This document shows, one piece after another, positions 1 through 7,368 of a stretch of DNA of 34,728 bases (the stretch's first letter is position 1; every line of letters starts with the position of its first letter). The stretch spans positions 1 to 34,728 of the forward strand of contig JAKBAG010000003.1 of the NCBI GenBank assembly GCA_021809235.1. Reading direction: 5' to 3'. The notes under the pieces are model-generated. The model was not told the origin of the DNA, did not search any database, and saw only the letters and a program-made list of their open reading frames with translations. The stretch comes from Acidobacteriota bacterium. Its GTDB lineage: Bacteria > Acidobacteriota > Terriglobia > Terriglobales > Acidobacteriaceae. The position numbers and the translations under genes are program-made.

Positions 1-448
1 ATACTGCCGCCAGAACAATTCCGCGGACTAACCCCAGCAAGCCACCAAACACTCCGTCTGCCTGGGATACCTTGGTCCATGCACCTTCATGGTGGTGGGC
101 GTGGATCACCTCATGATCGTGCACTTCCGGCTTCTTACCCTTTTTGTCCTCGTGACCACGATCATGGTGCAGCACCTGCCACACTTCATGCTGGATCGCG
201 TGAGCCAGTACATTGAAGGCAATCAGAACAATGAAGACCTGAAGGATGAACCAGGTGGCGTTGGCTGCCTCCAGACTGTGCACCATGGGAGCCAGTTCCT
301 TGGCAAACCGTTGGAAGTTTCTGCTGGCAAACTCAATGCCGATGATCATTCCCACCAGAGAGATCATCGCGCGAACCGCACCACCGTGATATCCGGACCA
401 GATGCTTAAACCCAACACAATCAAGATCACAAAATCGATCCAGCCCAC
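1..448 (-). CDS. cvpA: CvpA-family inner-membrane protein (3' part off the window)
   Basis: The leftward frame is open from a GTG at 448-446 to the window edge (149 codons visible). The start is chosen because GGAGG lies six bases upstream of the GTG. Hydrophobic segments are visible at about residues 3-20, 26-42, 65-83 and from 133 on. The opening (GWIDFVILIVLGLSIWSGYH) and the repeated small-residue membrane helices are typical of CvpA, a multi-pass membrane protein known for colicin V production and as an envelope factor of unclear mechanism. A charged, histidine-rich stretch at residues 94-121 (nine His plus a Lys/Asp/Glu cluster) sits between the third helix and the next; I do not know it as a common feature of the family. 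It lies 67 bp downstream of purC on the same strand, and cvpA is linked to purine genes in other bacteria (cvpA-purF in E. coli). The C-terminus is missing, so full length is unknown. Confidence 0.75.
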   Translation of the reverse strand, partial: MGWIDFVILIVLGLSIWSGYHGGAVRAMISLVGMIIGIEFASRNFQRFAKELAPMVHSLEAANATWFILQVFIVLIAFNVLAHAIQHEVWQVLHHDRGHEDKKGKKPEVHDHEVIHAHHHEGAWTKVSQADGVFGGLLGLVRGIVLAAV

Positions 449-515
449 TAGAACCTCCAGTTCTCAGTTCAGAAGAAACTTCAGCCTGACAATCATTCCA
501 TATCGGCATGATTGC

Positions 516-1412
516 CTACAGAACCAGTTGTTGCCCAGTCAGTGCGTGATACGCTTCCAGATATTTCAGTTGCGTCCGCTCGGCCACCTCTGCCGGTAGT
601 TCCGGAGCAGGTGCCTGCTTGTTCCAGCCAATCCGTTCCAGATAATCCCGAACAAACTGCTTGTCAAAGCTTGGCTGCGCCCCGCCTGGCTTCCAGGAAG
701 CCCTATCCCAGAACCGCGAGGAATCTGGCGTCAATGCCTCATCTGCCAGAAGAATCGCCCCCCCCGGCTGCTCCACGCTTCGCCCAAACTCGAATTTCGT
801 GTCTGCCAGAATCAGCCCGCATGCCTCAGCATGCTCTGCCGCACGGACATATAGGGCCAGTGTTAACCGGCGCAGATCTTCTGCATCCTGCTCACCCACA
901 ATCTCAACCATTCGCGCAAACGAAATATTTTCGTCATGCGCCCCATCCTGGCTCTTCGTTGCGGGAGTAAAGATCGGTTCCGGCAACCGTGAGCCATCCT
1001 GTAAACCCGGGGGCAGAGGAATACCACAGACTGTTCCATGCTCGCGATACTCTTTCCATCCGGATCCGGCCAGATAGCCACGGGCCACACACTCAACCGG
1101 GAACATCCTGGCGCGCTTGACCAGCATGGACCGGCCTTCCAGTTGCTCGGCAAAGGGGCGCAGTACTGCCGGATAGTTCGCAATCTGGGAAGCAATCAGA
1201 TGATTCGGAACCAGATCCGCTAGAAACCGAAACCAGAATAATGAAATCTGTGTCAGAATCTTGCCCTTGCCCGGTATCCCCGTCCCCAGAACATGATCGA
1301 ATGCCGAGATTCGATCCGTTGCAACCAGCAAAAGATCATTGCCGACAGCGTAGAGATCCCGAACCTTCCCGCGACCGATGAGCGGCACACTGGAAATATG
1401 GCTTTCCTGCAT
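516..1412 (-). CDS. purC: Phosphoribosylaminoimidazole-succinocarboxamide synthase (SAICAR synthetase)
   Basis: This cytoplasmic enzyme of de novo purine synthesis joins CAIR and aspartate using ATP to make SAICAR. From the ATG at 1412 the protein is 298 residues, the usual size of the longer (yeast Ade1-like) form. Family motifs are clear: RGKVRDLY near residue 14, ATDRISAFD near 31, GSGWKEY in the centre, LADEALTPDSSRFW, and FDKQFVRDYL near the C-terminus. The reading frame stays open for another 103 codons upstream, but that part has no family similarity and looks like chance. An alternative start is TTG at 1421, three codons upstream, which has GGGAG at better spacing than the ATG. The gene follows smc on the same strand after a 323-bp gap that holds a CRP/FNR-like palindrome, so it probably has its own promoter. 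Function is secure; the exact start is not. Confidence 0.95.
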   Translation of the reverse strand: MQESHISSVPLIGRGKVRDLYAVGNDLLLVATDRISAFDHVLGTGIPGKGKILTQISLFWFRFLADLVPNHLIASQIANYPAVLRPFAEQLEGRSMLVKRARMFPVECVARGYLAGSGWKEYREHGTVCGIPLPPGLQDGSRLPEPIFTPATKSQDGAHDENISFARMVEIVGEQDAEDLRRLTLALYVRAAEHAEACGLILADTKFEFGRSVEQPGGAILLADEALTPDSSRFWDRASWKPGGAQPSFDKQFVRDYLERIGWNKQAPAPELPAEVAERTQLKYLEAYHALTGQQLVL

Positions 1413-1735
1413 AGCTTTCAACGCGTTACTCCCAAGGTTGTCTTCATCCGCAGCAGAATGAGGGGAAAGAACTACCGAATTGAAAGTATCATGCTTTCCT
1501 ACACTTGCGTAACCACATTCTTCTGTGATCCGCATCACAGGAGGATTTTTCCAAAGACGGCATACTCGTTTTGTCGCGTTGCTTCGGACGGTTCGAGCGT
1601 CCTCAGCCGAACACTCCACCCGGAGCGCGCTGCACGCGACCGAACCACAGTGGGGAAGCTGTGCGTTTGCGTCGCTCCACCGGTCGATCGGCGGGTAGCG
1701 GTCACCTGACCTCCACCGCACCCGCTGGTCCCGGT
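1413..1735 (-). other. 323-bp gap between smc and purC
   Basis: No gene is supported in this gap. The leftward frame in register with purC is open throughout, but its composition (Arg, Cys and Ser scattered, no hydrophobic pattern) is not protein-like. The gap holds the palindrome at 1524-1539 and a weak -10-like hexamer at 1490-1485. A short perfect inverted repeat, GGTCACCTGACC, lies at 1700-1711, 25 bases past the smc stop. I see no T-tract hairpin that would end smc transcription. Confidence 0.6.
1524..1539. promoter_or_regulatory. CRP/FNR-family-type operator palindrome
   Basis: The sequence TGTGATCCGCATCACA is the textbook TGTGA-N6-TCACA form, with symmetry extended by one C/G pair on each side (1523 and 1540). 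It lies 112 bp upstream of the purC ATG. A GATACT hexamer at 1490-1485 on the leftward strand could be a -10 element, which would put the palindrome near -53; that is not a classic activating position. The match to the consensus is seen directly; that a CRP/FNR-family protein binds it is inference. Confidence 0.5.
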
Positions 1736-4700
1736 TTATGCCAGAGCCCGCTCCTGCTCCCGTCCGCCTACATGTACGCTGACCACACGGGACACGCCTG
1801 GCTCCTGCATCGTCACCCCATAGATCAGATCTGCAGTCTGCATCATCCGCTTGGAGTGCGTTACCAGCAGGAACTGTGTATCGCCCGCCAGACCCCGCAG
1901 CAGATCGGCTAGACGGCCAACGTTGGTTTCATCCAACGCTGCATCCACTTCATCCAGCACACAAAAGGGAGCAGGCTGATACTGGAATATACCTACCAAC
2001 AGACTGAGCGCAGTCAGGGCCTTTTCTCCACCGGAAAGGAGCAGTACGTTCTGCAGCTTTTTGCCCGGAGGAGAAGCCACGATCTCCAAACCGCTTTCTG
2101 CCTGATTTTCTCCGTCCATCAGTCGCAGAAATGCCTGCCCGCCGCCAAACAGCCGGCTAAAGACAATGGCAAAGTTTTCATTGATCCGCGCAAACGCCTC
2201 CTCAAATCTTGTACGGGATATCTGGTCGATTTCCCGGATTGTCTGCAACGTATTTTCAATAGATTCGGTTAGATCCTTCCGCTGCGCTTCCAGGAAACCA
2301 TGACGCTCGGCCGTCTCTTTGTACTCTTCCAGGGCCATCATGTTCACCGGGCCCATAGCCTCCAGTTTCTGCCGCAGTTCCCGGCAAACCTCTTCTTCCT
2401 GGCTTAACGCATCTCCCTCCAGCCGCTGCAGAGTCTCCTCGGCGCGTAGCGCCGCCGCCTCTACATTCAGCTCGTGCAGGCAACTCGTCTCCAGATGCTC
2501 CAGGTCGCTCATGAGCCGTGCATGCTGCGTACCCAGATGCCCGCGTCGGTCGCGCATGGCATCCAGATGTAAGCGCTCGTCCTTCAGGCTTTGCTCCAGC
2601 TCGGTCAGCCGGGTACGGAGTACGGCAATCTCCGAAGCAGCAAGCCGAGCTTCCTCCAGCGCTTTGTCTTGCCGCGCGCGCAATTCGCTTCCGCTCTGGT
2701 TCAGCTGCTCATTCTCGCGGCTACGCTGTTCCCGCTCTGCTACCGTACTGGACTTCTGCTGTTCCAGCTGCAGCTTTCGTCGTTCCAGATCAGCAAATAC
2801 GCGGTCAATACGCTGGAATGTTCCTTCAGCATTTCTGCGCCGCTCTTCAAAGCCTGCCAGCTCCGCTGTCACCCGAGCCGCCTCTTGCTGCAGCGCATCG
2901 CGTTTTTGCCTGGCTTCCATGATTCTGCCAGCCAGTGCATCCATTGCCATCTCGGCCGACTCCATTTCAAGACGGATCGTCTCGGCCTCCTGACATTTCT
3001 GCTGAATCTGTGCCTGCTTCTGCTGTTGTGCCTCGAGGTTGCGGTTCTTCTGTCCGCCAAGATCCATCAGCCTGCGCTCCAGCCGCAGCCGTTCCTGCTC
3101 GCTCTGCCGCAGCATTGCATTCTGATTTGCCACTTCACGCTCAGCCACGCGTCGCTGTTCGTCCAGCTTTTCAATCGACTGCGTAATTGCCTCAATATTC
3201 CTTGTCGCGAGCTGCAGTGCCTCTTCGGAGGTCGCCAGTTGAGACTCTACCGTCTCCATCTGTTTCTGTCGGGCTCGAAGTTCGCGCTTCTGCAACAGCG
3301 GTCCCTCGGCTGCCGGCTTTCCGCCGCTCACGGTTGCCCCGTGATAACACTCCCCGCCAGGAACCAGGAAATATCCCTGCGGATACTGCGTTGCCAGCCT
3401 CAGCGCCGTGGTCCGGTCTATGCACAAAAATCCATTCCGCACCTTGCCCAGCATCTTGGACAGCGGCTGATCCAGCCCCTTTTGGTTGCGCAGAATGTCG
3501 CGCAATGCCTTCACGCCTTCTGCACGAATCTCCAATTCGTCATCCTGCGACACAGCCACCGCTTCCTGACCGGGGACCACAAACGTTGCACGTCCATCCA
3601 CGCTTGTCTTCAGTAGTTGCACACCGCTTTCCGCATCCTGCCATTCGCGTACAACTACGTAGCTCAGCTCTTCGCGCAGGAACTCATCCACCAGCACCTC
3701 ATGCTCGCCGTCCACATCCACAAAATCCGCAAGTGTACCCATCGGCGTGCGGCCATCTCCAAGCGAGTTAGCCCGGAGCAGCTTCCGCACCGTTTCGGTC
3801 GAATAGCTGTGATTGCGAATTTGCGCATCTAGTGCCGCAAGCTGACCGCTGATCACTGCCTGCTCCCGCCGCAGCTGATTGATTTTGCCCCGCAGTTCGC
3901 TCTCCGAACGACGCTCCAATCCCAGATTCTCGCGGAAACCTCCCATCTCCTGCTGCACACGCGTCAACATCTCGGCTGCTTCGGTTGCCCGCTGCTGCGC
4001 TTCCTTCCATTGCGCCAGCATCTGTTCATTTTCACCGGAACCTCGTGAGGCCTCTTCCTCAATACGCGTCGCCTCGCGCTGCAGTGCCGCCAGCGACTCC
4101 TCCGCCTGCGCCAGTTGCGTCCTCACCATGCCTGCACGAGACTCCATTTGCATGGCTGAGCGGCGACCAGACTCCAGCTGTCTTTCCAGGTCGTTCACCG
4201 CATCTGCAGCCTGCCTTGCCTCGCGTTGTCGCACTTCGGTTTCTGCGCGAAACTTTCTTGCTTCCTCGCCAATCGTCTCCTGCTGGCGCAGCTGTTGCTG
4301 GCGCTCCTCGCCAATGGTCCCAATCTGTTCGAGCGTCTGCTCCAGTTCTGCCGCGATAGCGGCCAGTCGGGTTTCCAGCTCAGCAATGCGCTCGCGATTT
4401 GCCTGTTCCCGCGTTGTAGCGCGCTCCAGTTCTACAGCTGCGGAATTCGCTTCGCCTTGTGCAGTGCGGCTTACCCGCTCCAGTTCATAGCCACGTTCGG
4501 TCAGCGCATGCTGTTCACCCTCGCGCGCCTGCAACTGCCCAGATGCCGATTCAATCTCCGTTGTCAGCCGTGCCATCTCTTCGGCCACGCGCTTCTGTTC
4601 TTCATCCAGCGCAACCATGCGGCTGGCTAGGGTTACACGCAACCGGCCACGCAGTTCATCGCGAACAGCAGCATAGCGCTCTGCCTTCGCGGCCTGCCGT

Positions 4701-5614
4701 TTCAGGCTGTTCATCTGTCTCGTTACTTCGTCAAAAATATCGTCCACGCGCGCCAGATTCTGTCGAGCAGACTCCAGTCGCAACTCCGACAGTCGTTTCT
4801 TCGTCTTGAAGCGAGTAATTCCAGCAGCCTCCTCGATAATCGACCTGCGATCATGCGGCTTGGCGCTCAGGAGTTGTCCAATTCGCTCCTGGCCAATAAT
4901 GGCGTAGCTTTCCGGGCCAAGTCCCGTTCCCATGAAGATGTCCTGAATGTCCCGTAGCCGACAAAGCTTGCCATTCAGCAGATACTCGCTTTCGCCGGTT
5001 CGGAATAGCCGACGCGTGATGATAATTTCGCCTTTCTGCACACGAGTATGGAATTTTCTGCGGCGAATCTTCAGCACCACGGCATTGTCTGCAGCGGATT
5101 CTGCGACCTCTCCGTCCTGCGCACCGGTCTCCGCTACCGGCTGATCCGAATCGCCTTCAGGTCCTTCCTCAGATGTAAGAGTTTCATCCAGATTCTCGTC
5201 AACGACTGGACCCGGTTGATGCTCGGCAGCGAGTGCTTCGGCCTCGGCCGCGCGCTCCCGGCGTAGCTCTTGCTCATCCCAATCGGCAGGCATCTCATGG
5301 ATGACCTCCACCTCAGGGGTCACTCCAATGGGACCTTCGTAGGCCTCCGGATCCACCAGCGTCAGGGAAACCTCAGCCATACCCAGTGCCTTACGCTCGC
5401 GTGTTCCGCTGAAGATCACATCCATCATGTGTGTCCCACGCAGCGTCTTGGCGCTCTGTTCGCCCAGCACCCAGGTCACGCCATCCAGAATGTTGGACTT
5501 TCCGCATCCATTCGGTCCGACAACGACGGCAATTCCGGTCCCGGGCAGTTGCAGCTCTGTTTTATCGCAGAAGCTCTTGAACCCGAGGATGTGAATCTTT
5601 TTCAGCTTGAGCAT
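1736..5614 (-). CDS. smc: Chromosome segregation ATPase SMC
   Basis: SMC is the core of the bacterial condensin complex with ScpA and ScpB, and organises and segregates the chromosome. The protein is about 1292 residues. The N-terminal head has Walker A (GPNGCGKS, residues 33-40). It is followed by coiled coil, a hinge at about 620-770 rich in Gly and hydrophobics, a second coiled coil, and the C-terminal head with the ABC signature LLSGGEKALTALSLL (about 1191-1206) and Walker B FCVLDEVDAALDE (about 1217-1229). The ATG at 5614 is preferred over a GTG two codons upstream because GACGGGG sits five bases before it. An acidic insertion of about 100 residues (roughly 90-194) splits the N-terminal head between EVSLTLVDPEAYEG and KGEIIITRRLFRTGESEYLL. 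The 5' region has a DnaA box and inverted repeats. Identity is certain. Confidence 0.98.
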   Translation of the reverse strand: MLKLKKIHILGFKSFCDKTELQLPGTGIAVVVGPNGCGKSNILDGVTWVLGEQSAKTLRGTHMMDVIFSGTRERKALGMAEVSLTLVDPEAYEGPIGVTPEVEVIHEMPADWDEQELRRERAAEAEALAAEHQPGPVVDENLDETLTSEEGPEGDSDQPVAETGAQDGEVAESAADNAVVLKIRRRKFHTRVQKGEIIITRRLFRTGESEYLLNGKLCRLRDIQDIFMGTGLGPESYAIIGQERIGQLLSAKPHDRRSIIEEAAGITRFKTKKRLSELRLESARQNLARVDDIFDEVTRQMNSLKRQAAKAERYAAVRDELRGRLRVTLASRMVALDEEQKRVAEEMARLTTEIESASGQLQAREGEQHALTERGYELERVSRTAQGEANSAAVELERATTREQANRERIAELETRLAAIAAELEQTLEQIGTIGEERQQQLRQQETIGEEARKFRAETEVRQREARQAADAVNDLERQLESGRRSAMQMESRAGMVRTQLAQAEESLAALQREATRIEEEASRGSGENEQMLAQWKEAQQRATEAAEMLTRVQQEMGGFRENLGLERRSESELRGKINQLRREQAVISGQLAALDAQIRNHSYSTETVRKLLRANSLGDGRTPMGTLADFVDVDGEHEVLVDEFLREELSYVVVREWQDAESGVQLLKTSVDGRATFVVPGQEAVAVSQDDELEIRAEGVKALRDILRNQKGLDQPLSKMLGKVRNGFLCIDRTTALRLATQYPQGYFLVPGGECYHGATVSGGKPAAEGPLLQKRELRARQKQMETVESQLATSEEALQLATRNIEAITQSIEKLDEQRRVAEREVANQNAMLRQSEQERLRLERRLMDLGGQKNRNLEAQQQKQAQIQQKCQEAETIRLEMESAEMAMDALAGRIMEARQKRDALQQEAARVTAELAGFEERRRNAEGTFQRIDRVFADLERRKLQLEQQKSSTVAEREQRSRENEQLNQSGSELRARQDKALEEARLAASEIAVLRTRLTELEQSLKDERLHLDAMRDRRGHLGTQHARLMSDLEHLETSCLHELNVEAAALRAEETLQRLEGDALSQEEEVCRELRQKLEAMGPVNMMALEEYKETAERHGFLEAQRKDLTESIENTLQTIREIDQISRTRFEEAFARINENFAIVFSRLFGGGQAFLRLMDGENQAESGLEIVASPPGKKLQNVLLLSGGEKALTALSLLVGIFQYQPAPFCVLDEVDAALDETNVGRLADLLRGLAGDTQFLLVTHSKRMMQTADLIYGVTMQEPGVSRVVSVHVGGREQERALA

Positions 5615-5710
5615 GAACACCCCGTCCGCCGATTGGCAGCATTTCTCGTCTGTGCAACGAGACTACCCTCCAAACTACGGAGACAGACACGCACTTTCAA
5701 CCACTCGGCA

Positions 5711-5733
5711 ACGGGTTTTTGTGGATAACCCGT
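5711..5733 (-). promoter_or_regulatory. DnaA box inside an inverted repeat upstream of smc
   Basis: Positions 5720-5728 read TGTGGATAA, the exact reverse complement of the E. coli DnaA box TTATCCACA. It lies across the loop and right arm of a perfect 7-bp inverted repeat, ACGGGTT (5711-5717) and AACCCGT (5727-5733). The site is about 105 bp upstream of the smc start and would fall in its leader or promoter. A lone box can occur by chance; the pairing with a second near-match at 5787-5795 and the repeats makes a regulatory role more plausible but unproven. Confidence 0.4.
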
Positions 5734-5785
5734 GCCGAAATTCAGCCTTTTCCTCATAACCGGATACAAGCTGAATTTCGTACGG
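5730..5785. repeat. Inverted repeat, 11-bp perfect core extended to about 15 bp
   Basis: CGAAATTCAGC at 5736-5746 is matched exactly by GCTGAATTTCG at 5770-5780, with 23 bases between. Allowing one bulged base, the arms extend to 5730 and 5785 (CCGT on the left, ACGG on the right). In the leftward transcript the hairpin is followed by purine/C-rich sequence rather than U, so it is not a standard terminator for the upstream gene. It could be an operator or an RNA structure in the smc leader. Confidence 0.5.
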
Positions 5786-5786
5786 A

Positions 5787-5795
5787 TTTTCCACA
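5787..5795 (+). promoter_or_regulatory. Near-consensus DnaA box
   Basis: TTTTCCACA differs from TTATCCACA at one base. It faces opposite to the perfect box at 5720-5728, about 60 bp away, with the long inverted repeat between them. It lies 41 bp past the stop of the gene ending at 5836. Confidence 0.3.
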
Positions 5796-5835
5796 AGGGA
5801 AGAGAAGGCCCTTGGTCACAGAATGGATACTCGGT

Positions 5836-7092
5836 CTAACTCTGCTCCGGCGTTTTGTCGGGCACAGCCGCAGCCGGAGCAACCGCCGCCGTTGACGCGC
5901 TGGCACTCCAGTTCGTCAGCGAGCTGATAAACTTTGCACCCAGGAAATAACTCAGGAATCCCATCGTCATTGCGCCCCAGGCATCCATGACGTTGATCCG
6001 GATCGGAAGCGACGGATTCGAGATCCGCGAAGAGATTACTGTAACGGCTGCACTCAGAATTGCAGTTGCAATCAGTCGAACCACAAACCGGGCAGCCGCC
6101 TGCGCACCGCTTGATGTCATCAGTTTCTGCAGAAATCGTCCCACCGGATTGGAAGATTTTTCTTCCGGTGCCAGCTCCAGCAGGGAGGAGTTGAAGTCGT
6201 GCAGAATGCTACCCGGCTGGCTTGCCTTGCTGAAAACAACATAGAACAAGGCGAGCCAGCCACCAAGAACAGCAAAAATCACAATTGTTGTCTGGTCGAT
6301 GCCCACCGGAAAACTTGCCGATGCTGAAAAATTTCGCAGCGGCTGCATGCAGGCAGCATTCGTAGCCTGCTCTTTCATGTCTGTGCACAGGGTGAACTGG
6401 CCCTGCAGATAGTAATCATAATTTCCCGGAGAGAAGTCGAGCACGCGCTGCAATGGGCCGGACCAACCCATATTGCAGGTAGATAAAAAGTTCTTATAGC
6501 TTTGCTGCGCCAACTGGAGTGCCGCCTCACTCTCGTTGGCAAGGCGTATCGGAACGGCATAGTTCGGTGGCTGGGAGAGATTGAACAGCACCGTGATTGT
6601 GTCTTGCGGCTGCAGCGTCACCATCGGTTGCAAACTGGAGTTAATGTTTGCCTGCGGAATATCTACGACACATTTCGACGCTTTTCCGCCTACAATCGCC
6701 GGTGTCGTCAGCAGCAGAGAAGCTGTAGAGACAGAAACGGGCAGATTAGAGATGTTCTGAATCGTCGCAGCCATATTGGAGGTCGAACCGATCTTCAGCG
6801 GCGTCTCCGATGGCGTCATCGTAATCTTCAACGGGATTGCCGTGGTGGTCTCGCTGCCATGCAGTTTTGGGCCTGTATCCAGTGTTGCAGCCAGAGCGTC
6901 CACACCCGAATGCCCTGATTTGGCATGTACGCCGCCGGGCTCCTGTTGCATGGTTGGCGCCGCCACACTCTTGGACTCGGCAGGCGCAGGACGGGATGGT
7001 GTCTGAGCCAGGACCGTTACTGCGCAGAAAATCCCTGCCAACAATGTGGCTGGTCTGGAAACCTTCCGGAGATACTCCTGCATCCGACTCAT
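5836..7092 (-). CDS. Secreted-domain membrane protein of unknown function
   Basis: I do not recognise this family. The frame is open to 7215, but the ATG at 7092 is preferred: AAGGAG lies seven bases upstream and the protein then starts with a clear signal peptide (residues 1-30, ending VLAQ). This gives 418 residues. A Pro/Ala-rich spacer follows, then a Ser/Thr-rich beta-type region (about 85-170) with repeated PLKI, NISNLPVSV and VTLQPQDTITVLF segments resembling an Ig-like or surface adhesion fold. Four cysteines (about 141, 206, 236, 248) could pair outside the membrane. Membrane helices follow at about 268-288, 334-354 and 371-391, with a short Ala/Pro-rich tail. The topology suggests an exported N-terminal domain anchored by a small C-terminal membrane domain. 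The gene is upstream of smc on the same strand but separated from it by the repeat region. No function is proposed. Confidence 0.8.
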   Translation of the reverse strand: MSRMQEYLRKVSRPATLLAGIFCAVTVLAQTPSRPAPAESKSVAAPTMQQEPGGVHAKSGHSGVDALAATLDTGPKLHGSETTTAIPLKITMTPSETPLKIGSTSNMAATIQNISNLPVSVSTASLLLTTPAIVGGKASKCVVDIPQANINSSLQPMVTLQPQDTITVLFNLSQPPNYAVPIRLANESEAALQLAQQSYKNFLSTCNMGWSGPLQRVLDFSPGNYDYYLQGQFTLCTDMKEQATNAACMQPLRNFSASASFPVGIDQTTIVIFAVLGGWLALFYVVFSKASQPGSILHDFNSSLLELAPEEKSSNPVGRFLQKLMTSSGAQAAARFVVRLIATAILSAAVTVISSRISNPSLPIRINVMDAWGAMTMGFLSYFLGAKFISSLTNWSASASTAAVAPAAAVPDKTPEQS

Positions 7093-7368
7093 CGTTTGCT
7101 CCTTTGTGGCAAGAGTTGCATCTCCTACCCGATCACGGAAGAATCCCGCGCCATAGTGTTTGTATTTTGGAAGTCCTGCCCATCCTATACCGCATTTTGA
7201 ATTTTCTCCATCCATTTTTTCGGTGCCGCTGCCATGGCTGATCCCTCCATCAGCCCAGTGGAAACCTGCTATGTTCTTAAAGGGTTGGCAACCTGACCGG
7301 GAAGCATCGGGCTAAGGCAAATCGCCGCCTGGAACTGGAACTGAATATCGGAACAGGACACCAAGACG

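Noticed and set aside
1413-1721. A 103-codon N-terminal extension of purC
   Set aside because: The family starts near the ATG at 1412, and the upstream part has no protein-like pattern and contains the palindrome.
5640-5720. tRNA-like stretch on the leftward strand (GCCGAGTGGTTGAAAG and a five-pair, seven-base anticodon-like hairpin)
   Set aside because: There is no T-arm (GTTCGA) and no pairing acceptor stem, so it is at most a relic; chance similarity is as likely.
7216-7368. Mg2+ or Mn2+ riboswitch before the NRAMP gene
   Set aside because: No conserved M-box or yybP-ykoY core bases could be found by eye.
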